Origin: Pagrus major
Lineage: Eukaryota; Chordata; Actinopteri; Spariformes; Sparidae
Direction: 5' to 3'
Assembly (NCBI RefSeq): GCF_040436345.1
Contig: NC_133230.1
Span: forward strand, 15,758,197-15,822,196
Length of the DNA: 64,000 nucleotides
Below are positions 35,801 to 47,800 of this stretch, in pieces (position 1 is the stretch's first letter; every line of letters begins with the position of its first letter). The translations under genes were made by a program, and so were the position numbers. Under the pieces are notes generated by a model. That model had not been told where the DNA came from and did no database searches. It worked only from the letters and a program-made list of their open reading frames with translations.

Positions 35801-38207
35801 ACTTTGTTTCTTCTCCCACTCACCTGAAGCTGTTAGGACAGTTGGAGAGCACAGGTCCTCCCCCTGCAGAAAGGGAGATGATCTCATCCCTGCCAACAGT
35901 TTGCATCTCTGAGGAGCAGACAGGTAGTGATCCCCACATGGCATACTGCACATTAAAACACATAATCAGCACCATACGTCTAGAAGATTGCTTTGAAAGG
36001 TTTGTCTTTTGATGCCAAGAGTTTTTACTTTATAACTAGGCATAATTTAAATAAAAATGCATACTTAAAATATAGGATTTATACATTCCTTGTTTCCTTT
36101 CCTCTTCTTATCCTTTCTTTCATCCTCCTAGTTTTTGTTTGCTTTCTTACCTTTCCTACCTAGAATATTTACTTTGTGCCTTCTATTATACCTTACCTTC
36201 TCATGGCATAACTTTTAACCAACTTAACTAACTTTTCTCCTGCTATCTTTTTTTTCCTTCTCTTACCCTTTCTTTCCACCTCCTAGTTTTCCTTGCATCC
36301 CTCTTTCCTTTCTTCCATTCCTCTGTCTGTCCTTTCCTCCTTCTGTCCTCATCTTCTCTTCTCTTCTCTTCTCTTCTCTTCTCTTCTCTTCTCTTCTCTT
36401 CTCTTCTCTTCTCCCTTTGCCTTTTCCTTCACTCCTCATAACTTTTTGTCACTCGTCCTGTCTTTCCTTTCCTATCTAGAATATATGCTTTTACTCCTTC
36501 TATTCATTTTTTACCGTCTCATCACTTAACTTTATCTTCCTATATTTCGTTTTCTCCTCCCATCTTTCTTCTCTTCTCTTACGCTTCCTTTCCTCCTAGT
36601 TTTGCTTGCATCCCACTTTCCTTCCATCCATCCCCTTGTCTGTCCTTTCCTCTTCCTATCTTTCTCCCCTTCTCCTTTCTTTTTTTTAACATCCACCTAT
36701 CTTTTGTCCTTGCCTTCTAACGACTAAACTTTCTCCTCTTATCTTTACTTCCTTTTTATGTCTCCATTTCTCACCCTATCTTTCCTTTCCTCCTCCCGTT
36801 ATGCCTCCCCTCCCTCCCTCCCTCTTCTCCTTGTTTCTTTCCTTTCCTTCTGCTATCCTTGTTTTACCTCCTATTTTTTGTTCTTTTTGTCCTCCATCCA
36901 TTTAGTGCTTCACTACTTTCCTTTTCTCTTCCTGTCTCTTCTTGCCTTGTCCTATCTTTTCTTTACTTCCCACAATATATTTTCTTTAATTCTTCTCTCC
37001 TCATAACTTAAATATTCTCTCCCAATCTTTCCTTTCTTTCCATCTCTCCTTCCTTCCTCCTCTCTTTCCTTTCCTTCTCTCCTTTCCCATCTACAGCTCT
37101 ACATAACTTTTCTTTCCTCCCTATTTATTTTATTTTCTCCTTCTGTTCTTCCTTACCTTCCCATAATTTAAACTCTCCTGCTATCCTTCCCTCCTACCCT
37201 CTCCTCCTCTTATCTTTCCTTTCCTCTATAGTACCTCCCTCCTCTTAGCCTTTCTTCCTCCCTCTCACCTTTCCTTCCATCTTGCTATCTCCCCGTTTTT
37301 CCTCTTACTTTGTATTCCCCCTTTTCATCCCTTCTCTTGTACCATTACTCCTTCCCTCCTCATGTCTAAGGAGGAGACCACTTATGAACATGCATTATAA
37401 TGAACAATGACGTATTGACCATTAAAAAGTAAGAGTAAGAAAAAGGTTCCAGAAATATGACTTACTATAAATTCGTATGAAAGCTACTAAATCTTAATTC
37501 ACATATTATTAAACTTGGTTGACTACATGAACTCCCAGAGGACTACATTACAAATGCATCACTCTGTCACACTGTAAAGACCTGGACCTGTCTTGCACAT
37601 TTGAGGTGTAATGAATCATTACAAATTTTATGACTGTGTTTTCTCTCTCTCTCTCTCTCTTTCTCTCTGTCTGTCTGTCTGTCTCTCTCTCTGTCTCTTT
37701 CTCATGCACACACTCATACCCCTGTTTCTGTTTTTCTTGTTTTTCTCTCTCAGACTGCAGACTGGAGTGTCCAGTTTGTAGGGAGGAGTATTCATTAGGG
37801 GAATTTGTCAGGAAGCTACCCTGCCTCCATTACTTCCACAGTGAATGTATAGTGCCTTGGCTGGAGCTGGTAAGGACAGGGAGTGGATGTGGTCAGCGGG
37901 CTGATGGGTTTGAATTGCTCTCTTAGATTTGTCACGGAGGTTTTAACAGTGCATCACTCATCCTGAATCGAGGGCTGTGATGACAACACGGAAACCTCTC
38001 ACCAAAAAGTGCACCACTGTGTTCTGCTGTTATACCTCTGACATTTCGCCTGCAGATTAATAGGTTTTTCTCTCCCTGTCACAGCACGATACCTGCCCAG
38101 TGTGCAGAAAAAGCCTTGACGGTGTGGACAACAGCCTCCCGCCCACAGCAGAGCCCCCAGAAGCCCGCTCCGTCAGGACAGAGCAACAAGAGAGGCAGAC
38201 GAGCTGA
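32099..38207 (+). CDS. rnf115: E3 ubiquitin ligase RNF115/BCA2-type, nine exons
   Basis: RING-H2 E3 ubiquitin ligase that regulates membrane trafficking and receptor turnover. Exons: 32099-32176, 33915-33973, 34053-34113, 34206-34417, 35345-35413, 35516-35594, 35830-35923, 37754-37869, 38085-38207 (891 nt, 296 residues; human RNF115 about 304). The N-terminal BCA2 zinc finger is seen as FFCHCCK (C14, C17) and CPRCDSGFIEE (C30, C33). Residues 46-136 are Ser/Pro/Glu-rich and poorly conserved. [31 protein letters not shown] is a family hallmark and is closer to RNF115 than RNF126. The RING runs ECPVCREEY..LPCLHYFHSECIVPWLEL then HDTCPVCRKSL, with all eight C3H2C3 ligands. RNF126 is the alternative; synteny supports RNF115. 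The segment with basic GRRYRSR-like motifs in human is missing, so this may be a diverged duplicate. Confidence 0.88.
32791..32852 (+). repeat. (GTTT)n followed by (GA)n
   Basis: About six GTTT units (32791-32815) and about 15 GA units (32822-32852) in rnf115 intron 1. Confidence 0.95.
32870..33120. repeat. Terminal-inverted-repeat element in rnf115 intron 1
   Basis: Starts GTGCACTCTGTAGTTTTGGA and ends TTTAAAGGTGCACTATAC. It is the inverted relative of 63273-63594: GTAGTTTTGGAGAAGAAAT here matches ATTTCTTCTCCAAAACTAC there, and both contain GTTTATTCAG-type internal sequence. Confidence 0.7.
33364..33512. repeat. ACTTAAGTACAGTACTTGAG-type fish repeat fragment
   Basis: TGGTAGAGTGGAAGTATAAA, GTAAAGTACCTGAGAATTGT and TTAAGAACAGTACTAGAG are the same family as about 840-975. 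Lies in rnf115 intron 1. Confidence 0.6.
33550..33672. repeat. Solo arm of the palindromic element at 24680-25082
   Basis: TTTGCAGCATCCTCTGGAGC, CACAAAAGGCTTTATACTTC and GATGGAGTTATCCTTTAAGA match the right arm at 24990-25082 in the same orientation. No opposing arm is seen. Confidence 0.65.
34418..35344. other. rnf115 intron 4, no other feature
   Basis: No repeat or exon recognised apart from the flanking splice sites. Confidence 0.5.
36065..37372 (+). repeat. 1.3-kb pyrimidine-rich block in rnf115 intron 7
   Basis: The plus (sense) strand is overwhelmingly C/T with scattered A. It includes a pure (CTCTT)n pentamer run at about 36351-36412. Many TTTCCTTTCC, CCTTCC and TCCTCC units suggest an old expanded pentamer array now degenerate. 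Predicted frames here are low-complexity artefacts. Confidence 0.95.
37640..37702 (+). repeat. (CT)n/(CTGT)n simple repeat before rnf115 exon 8
   Basis: CT dinucleotides then CTGT tetramers about 50-110 bp upstream of the exon 8 acceptor, adding to the polypyrimidine character of the intron. Confidence 0.9.
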
Positions 38208-38299
38208 GACATGGGCCAAGCAACTCTACCTCCTTCAATGTTTTCAAGAGACGCACTCCTCACCTCAGACCTTCTGCCTTCGCACACCGACTGCTTTTA

Positions 38300-38305
38300 A
38301 ATAAA
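38300..38305 (+). promoter_or_regulatory. rnf115: Probable poly(A) signal of rnf115
   Basis: AATAAA only about 93 nt downstream of the rnf115 stop. If used, the 3'UTR is very short; other downstream hexamers could give longer forms. Confidence 0.45.
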
Positions 38306-40448
38306 GTACATGCATCACAGTCATAATTCACAGCTTCAGCTCTCACTTAAGGACCTTTATGTTTTCTACTCCAACATCTTCACCACACTGCAAACACATA
38401 AGGAGCCTGCAGTTTGCTGACAAGATGTGGAGGTGTCCTCACTGCACTGCCTTCTGAGGTAGATTTTTGAATGACTGACTTTGATGTCATGAACTAATCA
38501 CCACTGAGCTGCCAGTGGTTGTCAAAATGATGGGAATTCACAGTTATGAAGTAACATTTTGCATTAAGGCTTTTATTTTGTGGACCTTTTTCCACCGGGT
38601 CTGATTCAGCGTTGATCTCCTCCCTATTTGAAGCTGTTATTAAAGCCTAACCCTGTGATCCTCACCCTCTGCACCTTCTTTCATCTAGCTAATCATGAGA
38701 GATTCCCAGGCACATATTCACAGCCATATTGCAGACGTTTTATTGGTCTGCCAACCAATCTGTTTAATAATGAGTTGGGTTAACATGGCAGTTTTGCATA
38801 TTTGAGGCTTTTCTGTGTGTCTTTTGCATTATGACGTCTGCACAGTTCCACCTGCTTAGTAGATGACAGGTGTTTCTGAGTCAGATTTTAGATCTCAAAT
38901 AGAAATGCAATACAAAATTTCACTTAAAAATGGCAGCATATGGATAATACAGTAGCCTAATCCAATAATATAGAATGGAGCAGAATATCGTTCACTCAAC
39001 AGGAAAATAAAAAACTGTTGCAATACAGCAGTATACAGTATTACCTATATAGTAGCAGAAGATAACTGTTGGCAATGGAGCAGAATACAGAGGCATATAG
39101 TGCTGAAACAAGTCATTAAATTAGAAAGTCAAGTATTATTTATTTATTTATTTATTATTATATTATTAAAATAATACTTAAGTAAAAGCACAAAGTATTT
39201 TCCTCAAATGCTACTAAAAGTATTAGTTACTTTTTAACTGCTGATGTTTAATGCATTATCAATGGCAGGCATTCAATCAAAGGGGTCTCTGTGTCTCTAA
39301 ATCTTCAGTCTAAATAACTCCCAACTCCTGCTCAGTTCTGCTCAGTGATCATAATCAGCTCTCCAAACCTGCTCCTGCTGCAGAGTTTTGTGTTTTTTGT
39401 CCGTATGTCAGGGTTTTCATTGACCCCTTTGTGACCAGAGCCTTCTTGGCTACAAAAATGCAGATGAAAGGTTTGGATCTTAATTCAAACTGTGCTCAGT
39501 ACTCAATTACGACTTTAAAAGTAACCGAGTACATGATGTAATGCATACTTAAGTACAAGTAAAATTACAGTGTGCCCCCAAAAATGAGTTAATTACAATC
39601 ATTTGAGTACATGCAATTAGTTAATTCCACCCCTGGTTATTTCACTGTTTAGAAACAATATAAACCAATTATGAAGGAATTATTTATTAAAGCACCATGC
39701 AGCTGATGTTTATAGGCTAATACTTGGTCTGTAAACACTTTGTAGTTCATCTATAAACATCGTTTGGATGGCCATTATAAAGTTGCAACTTGTGTTTATA
39801 AACATTTTCAATTGGTTTGCAAAGCATTTTATTCTTAACAGTGAAATATTAAGTAAAGGTTAATAATAAATGTACTATTTGTTAATGATGGTTATCATAA
39901 AGTGTTACTGGTTACTCTACTGTATTACAGCACACGGTAGAATATACACACCTAACAAAAGCAATTTACCATTGAGCTTATAAATTGGCAAAATTTAACT
40001 ATGGAAAATTAATGACAAAGTAATTTCACAAGAGAAAATGAGAACAAAAAAAACAAACACATTTGACATGCTGCAAATGTCAGCAGAATAAATTACCATT
40101 AATCAATTATTATGAAAAAATGTTGCCAGTTAATTTAACGCCAATCGACTCAGGCCTATCGATTAGTCGACTTCTCGTTTCAGCTCTGACGGAAAAGAAG
40201 AACCAACAGGATGTTTTATTTATAGGCTCAGTGGCTCCTGTTTATATACTGTAACGTTATGTTGACACTGGGGTAGCAGCTGAGACCGGGCACCGTCAGC
40301 TTGACAGTTGATTGTTGCATACCAGTAAACACACCCTCCACCAGCCCCAAAACACAGCTTTCAACGGTGACCGAAAATAGTAAAATAATGAAACACAGGC
40401 ATTTTTCTCAATGACCAGGGACCGCAGGAACCGCGTACGACCGACATT
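38306..40448. other. Intergenic between rnf115 and ash1l, no gene seen
   Basis: Contains a fish repeat at about 39100-39635 (AAGTAAAAGCACAAAGTATT; right end AGTTAATTCCACCCCTGG) and a TTTA run at 39137-39160. About 40090-40185 carries a fragment with CGATTAGTCGAC and GTTTCAGCTCT, like the end of the 62246 family. Confidence 0.5.
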
Positions 40449-40562
40449 TGCTCTCTTCTCCTCTGCTCTCCTTTCCTCCCCTCTCCTCTGCTCTCCTCTC
40501 CTCCTCTCCCTTCCGCCCTCCTCGGTCCGTCCTCCTCCCCTCCCTCCCTCCCTCCCTCCTCT
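40449..40562 (+). repeat. Polypyrimidine tract upstream of the ash1l promoter
   Basis: C/T-rich on the plus strand with CTCTCCTCTG units and a CCCTCCCTCC run at 40537-40558, broken by a few purines. It directly precedes the CpG-rich start of ash1l. Confidence 0.9.
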
Positions 40563-40599
40563 CTGGGACTGAGAATGCCCGTGCTGTACTGACACAGTA

Positions 40600-40731
40600 G
40601 CGATACGGGCTGAGCAGACATGGAGGCCCGATTAACGAGAGAGGCCCGTGCTGACACATCCAGGCCTAGCTAACGGCGTGTCGGAGTGGATTTTTGGAGC
40701 ATCTCGGGAGATATTACGGATACCAGTCGCT
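40600..40731 (+). other. Candidate ash1l promoter and first non-coding exon
   Basis: CpG-containing sequence follows a polypyrimidine tract (40449-40562), about 4.2 kb upstream of the ash1l ATG. A reasonable donor CT|GTAAGG sits at 40731/40732, so a first untranslated exon could end there. The transcription start cannot be read from sequence, and the exon start given is only nominal. A YY1-type GCCGCCATTTTG lies just beyond at 40809-40820. Confidence 0.35.
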
Positions 40732-40808
40732 GTAAGGAAAAAGGATTTTAACAGCGGGGAAGAAGGAATACAGGGAGATCCATTTCGGGTCTCTGTTGAT
40801 TCAACGCA

Positions 40809-40820
40809 GCCGCCATTTTG
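40809..40820 (-). promoter_or_regulatory. YY1-like site near the ash1l promoter
   Basis: GCCGCCATTTTG on the plus strand is the reverse complement of CAAAATGGCGGC, a match to the YY1 consensus. It lies in the CpG-rich region upstream of ash1l. Confidence 0.4.
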
Positions 40821-41755
40821 TTGACAGTTAGTGTTTTTTTAATAACCTACACGGCGCTGCATTTGTTATTTCACACCGCTGGAATATTATTCACAGCAGT
40901 TTTTTTCTGCGTGTGTATTTAAGTCGATTTAAAATTGTATGTTTGTCTTTGAAGCAACGTTGGGAGATTTTTCTGGTATAGCTGACTTGCTAGTGCATCG
41001 TTAGCCGTCGTAGCTGAGATGTAGTAACACGAGTGCCTACGAGAATGTGACGGAGATGTAAGATTATGTGCATCACTTGTCCGCGGTTGTGTCATATTCA
41101 CTCGGTTTACACAAATAGTTTGAAAGCTGTAGGCGTTTGCTACTCATTTGCAGCCTACATGCAGTTTAAGTCAAAGCTGTGCCGGGCGAAATTAGCGTAA
41201 ATCGTCTTCAAACAGGCTGCTGATAGATGGCTAGTTAGCCGCTGCCAGTGCCATTGATACAAAATGTAGCACAGGCTGTCTATTATTGGACGGATGGTAG
41301 CTACTAGCTTGTTACAAAATAAACACAAACCTTTCTACGATACATGTGTTATGTAAAGCGCCAAGTGACCACGCCATCCTTAATACTTTACCGCCTTGAT
41401 TGTTGTTATCCTAAATGTTATGAAAAAAAATCTTTTTGGGGGGATGCTTAAACGCTACACGATGGCACTCAGCCTACACCATCGTAACTTTGTGTTTTGG
41501 AGGTGGCAAGGTTAATCACATTTTTGTATGTGGTCGAGAGCAGCATGCATTGATTCAGATGTTATTTGTTGGAGATTATAACCTCGTTATAAGGTATTTG
41601 ACACCTTTAAAAACAGCACAAACATGTGTTATGCAATTATAGCTTGAATACTAGGGACAGACTACTAATTTCAGCTCATGGTACATGTGTTAAAACACAA
41701 ATACAGCCCAAATTCTGACTTTTTTTTTTTTTATCTTGTGGTTTTGGTAATTCAG

Positions 41756-41852
41756 CACTTGGAAGATACAATATGTGGCCACCACGTTGATACACACGAA
41801 GGGAGGACAGAGAGCCAAATAATGTGAACGCCGTTTCTGGACAATAACAGAG
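41756..41852 (+). other. Candidate second non-coding exon of ash1l
   Basis: A 97-bp segment is bounded by a strong T-rich tract ending TTCAG at 41755 and by a consensus donor AG|GTGAGT after 41852. It holds no extended reading frame. Position, between the CpG-rich promoter and the first coding exon, suits a 5'UTR exon. Transcript evidence is lacking, so this stays a prediction. Confidence 0.45.
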
Positions 41853-44705
41853 GTGAGTGAATATTATTAGATGAATAATATTCATTTTGAATCGATTTGC
41901 AGGTTTTTTAGTGTCGCTGTTGACATAGCAGTGTAAGGGCACTGAATCAGATTGCTGAGTGTTTCAGTACTCTACTGTTTACCCACGAGTGTAGATGTTG
42001 TGCAAAATGATTTCTCGACTGCGTGCATTGCAGTGTCACCTTTACGCCTTTTCACAAACTGCAAGAGCATGCCTCTGAGGCCGGATTTCCTTTCGATTGA
42101 GACAGTAATTATGAGTATGACTTACAGGGATGAATTTGCTGACTGAATATAAGCACTTTCAGTGAAATTAAGGCTCGAGAGTTGTTCCCCTGAGGGGCAG
42201 TGTTGACTGTACAGGAAACCGAAAGCAGATAACGTTATTTGGTTTGGTCGGTCCTGCGCTGATCCACCACGTTTTTTTGAATAACACGAGGGAAAGTGCA
42301 ATTAATTCAAATGTTGTTATGCCACAAATGTCATGCACAATAAAAGCTAGTTAATAAAACGGAATGTACCCTGTGCTGCCACATACTGAGGATGTTTGAC
42401 ACCTGTCATTCCGGTCCGAATGATCTGTTTGTCCCCGAGCTTTAAACTTTGCAGCCGCCTCTTTTGTTGTGTTACAACCATGTTTGATCCCTTCCCCTGT
42501 TATATGATATAAACTAATCGTAGTAGTAAAGGAATTTGGCAGCTTCCCCCTGCCGAACACGGCTCTGTACTAATACCGATGGAGTAAAAGCCCTGGAAAT
42601 GACACGGCGCTCTGAGGGCAGACGCCAGCCCTCATGTGAGTGATGTGGGGGGTGGGCGGGTTGGATACTATTGCCATGGCCAAAGGGAAATCAGCAGTTA
42701 TGAACAACGTGTGCAAAAGTGAGGAGGGAGTGAAAGGAGGGAGGGAGTAAGGGGAAAGAAGTGGGAGGGGGCGCGGGAAGTTGTTTACTACGTTCCTGCC
42801 TGCTCTGCCATTTCTTAGGTTGTTGGCCTGATATTGATTATTGATTCTCTGTTTTTCATTTAAATATCTGGCATTTGTTCTTGTTTAATATGCCTTGTAT
42901 TTCTAGTTAACTCCTGGTTATTGCTCTGAAAGTGAAAGCAGACAGGCGTGACTGATATCTGTCTCTAAACGAGTTGTGCTGTTATTCTGCAGTTTTGCTG
43001 TATGACTGTAAGAAACAAAATGACGTCCGCTTTGTAAATACAAAAGTACCTAGATGCCGAACATGAAAATGATTCACTTTAATGTTGAGGCTTATCAATC
43101 ACACATTAGAAAGCAATTTTGCCTAGTATCAGATCTTTTACAGGAGAACAAGTGCCAGTAAATGACCTGGCTTAGCTTGTTAGAGGTGAGAGGAATGTTT
43201 TGACTCTCTGGCAGGCTTTTCTCTAGACTTTTGTCAGTAGCCTCTCACAGAGTGAGGTACTACACTGGCTTATTTTTGGCAAAGCTGCTGTCAGGCAGCG
43301 GAAGCAGCTTGTATCTCTGTGAACGTTTAGTATAAAAGAATGAAGGAGAGCATTTGTCACTCTGTGAGAGAAGGACATGGGGAACGGAGTTGGGGCGGGG
43401 GGTGCAATGTGTTTTTGATTAAAGTAAGAACACAGTGACTTTAGTTTTGTGTGTGCTGTTACTGCTGCTTTCCAAGTTTGCGAAATCGAGTCAGGAAGAG
43501 GATGGAAAAGCATAAAGAAAACGGTGAAAGAACACAGAGATTGATGGAGTGTTGAAGAAAGGAGGGAGGTGTGATTTGAGTGTGGTATGTGTAGTGAGGG
43601 GGAGTCTGCAGTTTTGAGGCGAAATGGAGTGAGTAATTGAAGTAAACACAGAAAAGAGGGCGTGGGGGAACTACAGGCCAGACTCCAAAAATCGGCTGCG
43701 TTTACTGTGTGGTTCAACAAAAAAAATCTCTACTACTGTTTTCCACAGTCATAATCCAAAACAAACACAGTCTAGGACTCCGTGTAGGGCAGATTCTTTT
43801 TTTTCTTTTCCTGTGACACTTTACTGATGTGACGACTTGTATGACTTTCCTGAGGCTCCATTAAGTGGCTCTTTTAGTGCTCTCTGCTAATGTAGGGCGC
43901 AGAGAAACCGCCGGCACGTTGACGCTCTATCACTCACCCTCAGTTGCTGCTGGGGAAGGCTGGGAAAGGCGGCCGGATCCTCTGTCTAGTCCCAGAGGGC
44001 CTGATGTGCTGAGGTCACAGTTCTGAATTGCCTCCAAATGACTTCACCCAGAGAAAGCACCTGCTTGGGGGCGAATCCGCATTAAATCACTCAGTGGCCA
44101 CAGGGAGCTGTAGACAACTTCATTGAATTGGGCTGCCCTCTAAGGAACACAATTAAGAAACATGCTGCTCTCTGCTGCTGCTGTGCTAACGTAGGGTATG
44201 AGCTGTATCACAGGCACCCGTTTTCACTGCAGCTAATGAGGCAACTTAAGGGATTGCTCATTTGGCATCTTATCGCGTAACACCTCGGAAGGATGTGGCA
44301 GCACTGGGGGATTAACTATTGATTCTGGACTTTGAGGGCTTTGTAGTTCTCAGGTGGACAATTCAGAGTCCTTGAGCCTAAGGTTACATTTCTCAGGTAG
44401 TATTGGCTGTGTAAATAGGTCACACATTGTTATTGGCCGTGAGGACGAACAAGCCATAAAAAGTCACCCAGGATGAAGGATGAAGGACAGCCTCTAACCA
44501 AATAGCTGATAAAAATGGTCGCCCTCCATCTGCTATCCACTATCATTCATTAAAAGACATTTTTATACTTAGTTGCAGGGCACTGTTTAAAACTGTCAAT
44601 GTTTGGTTGATGTTCTGTGCTTGCGGTGACTAATGTTGAATTTCCCCCTCTCCTTACCCTCACCTTCATTCTCTCTCCCTGCCCTATTTGTCTTTACTCC
44701 TACAG
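41853..44705. other. ash1l intron before the first coding exon
   Basis: No credible coding exon; G-rich stretches occur at 42640-42780 (GGGGGGTGGGCGGG-like). The frame at 43223-43720 on the minus strand has no recognisable protein. Purine-rich and high-GC patches may be regulatory, but nothing specific can be named. Confidence 0.45.
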
Positions 44706-44899
44706 TTGAAGGACGGAGAAAGAGGGCTGGACAGCCAAGGAAGGGATAGAAGCCACCTAAAAACAAGGAGAGCTTCACCCTCACCGTTATCCCCCTCCCC
44801 CCTTTCCCCCTTCGCCCCCATCCCACCCCCCAACAAAAACTCTTCCTGGTGTCCACAACATTCCTTCCTTAATACACCTGCACACCCCCTAAAGTTCTG
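44706..44899 (+). other. ash1l 5'UTR portion of the first coding exon
   Basis: A pyrimidine-rich stretch ending CCTACAG at 44705 is an acceptor, so the first coding exon starts at 44706 and carries 194 nt of leader before the ATG at 44900. The leader is C-rich just upstream of the start. The ATG is supported because the protein from it matches conserved ASH1L sequence further in. Confidence 0.7.
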
Positions 44900-47800
44900 A
44901 TGGATCAGAAGACTCAGGGGGGAACTGCAACTCCACCCCCTCTTCTCTCAGGTGCCCCTACAGGGGAGCGAGAGAAGGAGGGAGGGGGTGGAAAGAAAGA
45001 TGAAGAGGAGGAGAAGAAGAGAGACAGAGAGAAAGAGGGAGCTGCCACTGCCTCTGCTGGTACAGGAGGGACGGGAGCAAGTGGGCCAGGTGGTGCCGGT
45101 GGTGACCAGTCCCATTTCTCCATCAAAGAGAGCAGCCTGTCTGAGGGCAACGTCAAACTTAAGATTGGCCTTCAAGCTAAACGCATGAAGAAGCCCCCCA
45201 AGATCTTGGAGAATTACGTGTGCCGACCAGCCTTCAGGGCAACTGTGAGGCACACGGGACGTGGAGGTGGCGGCGCTCGTGGAAACCGTGCAGGGGCTAC
45301 AAGTGATGTGTCGGGCAGTAAGAACCAGAGTCCTTCGCAAGGCAGGGAAAAGGAAAGGGAGAAGAGTCCCAGTGTCAACAGACCAGCCACATCATCTTCA
45401 TCCACACCCTCTGCTAAAGCTCCCACACCACCTCCTCCTGCTCCTCCTCCCACCAGCACTACTACCCTGTCACCCTCCCAAGTCAATGGGAGTGCTCCAG
45501 CAAAAAGGGTAAGATGGGAGAACATGGTCAATTTATGCATTTTGATTCACACTCAGCTAAACATGAACATGCAGTATTGACAGCCAGCATGTTCACCAAT
45601 GTATTACATTAGTCAGTGTATGTACTTAAGTACGTTTACCTTACTTCCTTAAAATTTGATCAGTCAGTCATCAGTAAGGCAGTAGGCTACGACAAGGTTG
45701 GCCTAGTAATCACCGTGTTATTGCACAGATAAAGAGCAGAGCATAAATTGTCCTTTAGTTTTCTTTGTGCTCTATGCTAGCCCATCTCTATTCATCATGC
45801 ACCGCCCCCTCCAACCTCCCTCCGTCTGTGTCGTCTATCCTCTGTTTCTGCCTGGCCATGTCCTCACCACCCCCCTCCCCTGCATGACCCCTCTGTCTAG
45901 CTCTCGCTCTCTGTCCCCAATCTGACCCTGATAAGTGTTATTGAGTTGAGTGCAACTTCCCCTATGGGCATTCGCGGAAAGCGGAAGCACCGGACAAAAA
46001 ATCCTATCAATGAATCGCAATTTTTAAAGGAGTTATAGAAACCTATTTCTGATTGATAGTTTGGACTTTTAGCTGGAGCTGCCTCTGGCCAGATGTGTTA
46101 GGTTCAGTGGCATTATCGTTGCTTCTTCTAATTTTTTCACATTCCTCTCAAATTTGTTATATCAGTGTTTGACTTAAGTTTATTACTTGAAAAGTTCAAG
46201 TTAAATGTAAGAATTATCCTTCCATTACCACCTATACGTTCTCATTAATTCTTTGATTTTTTATTGCAGGGTTCACCAAAGATGGACTGCAAGTCTGATG
46301 CAAAGTCAGACACGAAAGCAGCCACCACCACATCTGAGAGGCCCCTTAACCTTCACCGCCCTCCACCAGACAGCAAAACGCATCCCTCTGGGAAGAAAAC
46401 ACCAACTCCACAACCCAACCCCCGGACATCATCACCTTCTCCACCACTACCTGCATCAAAAGAATCCAGCTTTGAAGGAGTTAAACCTGCTCTATACACC
46501 TACAGCACTGAAAGTCAAAAAGACAAGGACAAGGGTGTTCAAAATTGGGGAGCACCCACAGTCACTGAGAAATTGGCTCAACTCATAGCAACTTGCCCAC
46601 CATCAAAGACGCCTAAGCCAGCCAAACCCACAAAGACTGACCCTGGTCCTCCTCTCCCAAGCTCGGGATTTATGGCCCCCACAGCCAAGCAACGAGACAG
46701 GGCTATGGCCAATAGGAATACATATTCTCGAATGGTACACCTTTCACCACCACCTCCTGTATCAAGACCGCCTGGTCGTCCCTATGGTTCAAGGAACAAA
46801 GACAGTGTTATGGAAAATTCACCCAGCCTGACACCACTGAGAAAGGAGGACATAGAAGGGGCTGGGAAAGCTAGTAGCAGCAGCGGTAACAATATCAGCA
46901 GCAACAGCAACAGCAGTAGTCGCAGCAGCAGCCCAGGACTCACCTATGGTAATAATCGCCTATCAGCCATGTCAAAGGACAGCAACGGCGACAACAGTAG
47001 CATTTCTAAGCCACAGTCACGTCCAGCTCACTGCTCATCCCATACCACATCTTCACCAGCTTGTCCTATTTCATCCTCTTCCACCACCTCAGCTGAGCAG
47101 AGAACAGTGAGTGCAGTGAGCCACCTGGGCTCCCCTGCACCCTCACAAGGACACCATGCACAAGAGAGTCCTGCCTTGGCAGAGGAAAGCAGTGCAAGTG
47201 AGATGGGGCAGGACAGGGACAGGCCCAGAGACTTAACCAAGTGCCCTCCTCCAACAGGAACAGGAAAGCCAGAAGGGAAAGACAAGGGGGGTAGTAATCA
47301 GTCACTGCGAGTTGAGAGGGGCAAAAGCTCAAGTCCAAGTAAGCGCAGTCCCAATAGGGATAATAGCCGACTAGGTCGGACTTGCAGTCCCCCTGAGCCT
47401 GTAAGACAAAGGGCACCTTCTTCATCGGAGCCGGATGGTGAAGAAGGCCCACAAACGCCTCTTAGAGATGATTCTCCTGATTCATCTGGAGACTCTCCAG
47501 CAGAGCAGGACAGCAAACCCCTTAAAAAACGCAGAGGAAGGAAACCACGCTGGTCCCGTGTTATGAACAAGGTGCAGGGTCACAGAGCAGGCCAGGACAG
47601 TCCATTCGACCAGAGCAAAACCACCTTGCCTTTATCTTCAAGCTTGGAAACGCCGTCACCACCGGTAAAAAGACCTGTGGGGAGGCCTCCCAACCCAAAT
47701 AAGGTCAAACCAAATCCTGTGCCACAAAGTCCAGCGTCACAACTCTTCCCACCTCAGCCTAAGAAAAGGGGGAGGCCGAAGACTAAAATGCCAACGCTTG

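Noticed and set aside
43223-43720. 165-codon minus-strand frame in the ash1l leader intron
   Set aside because: Ser/Leu-rich composition from purine-rich plus-strand DNA. No domain, splice context or recognisable family.
46264-46269. Start of the 1486-codon frame two codons before the giant exon
   Set aside because: There is no ATG at that position (TTG), and 46260-46269 is a splice acceptor. The exon begins at 46270, and the protein starts at 44900.
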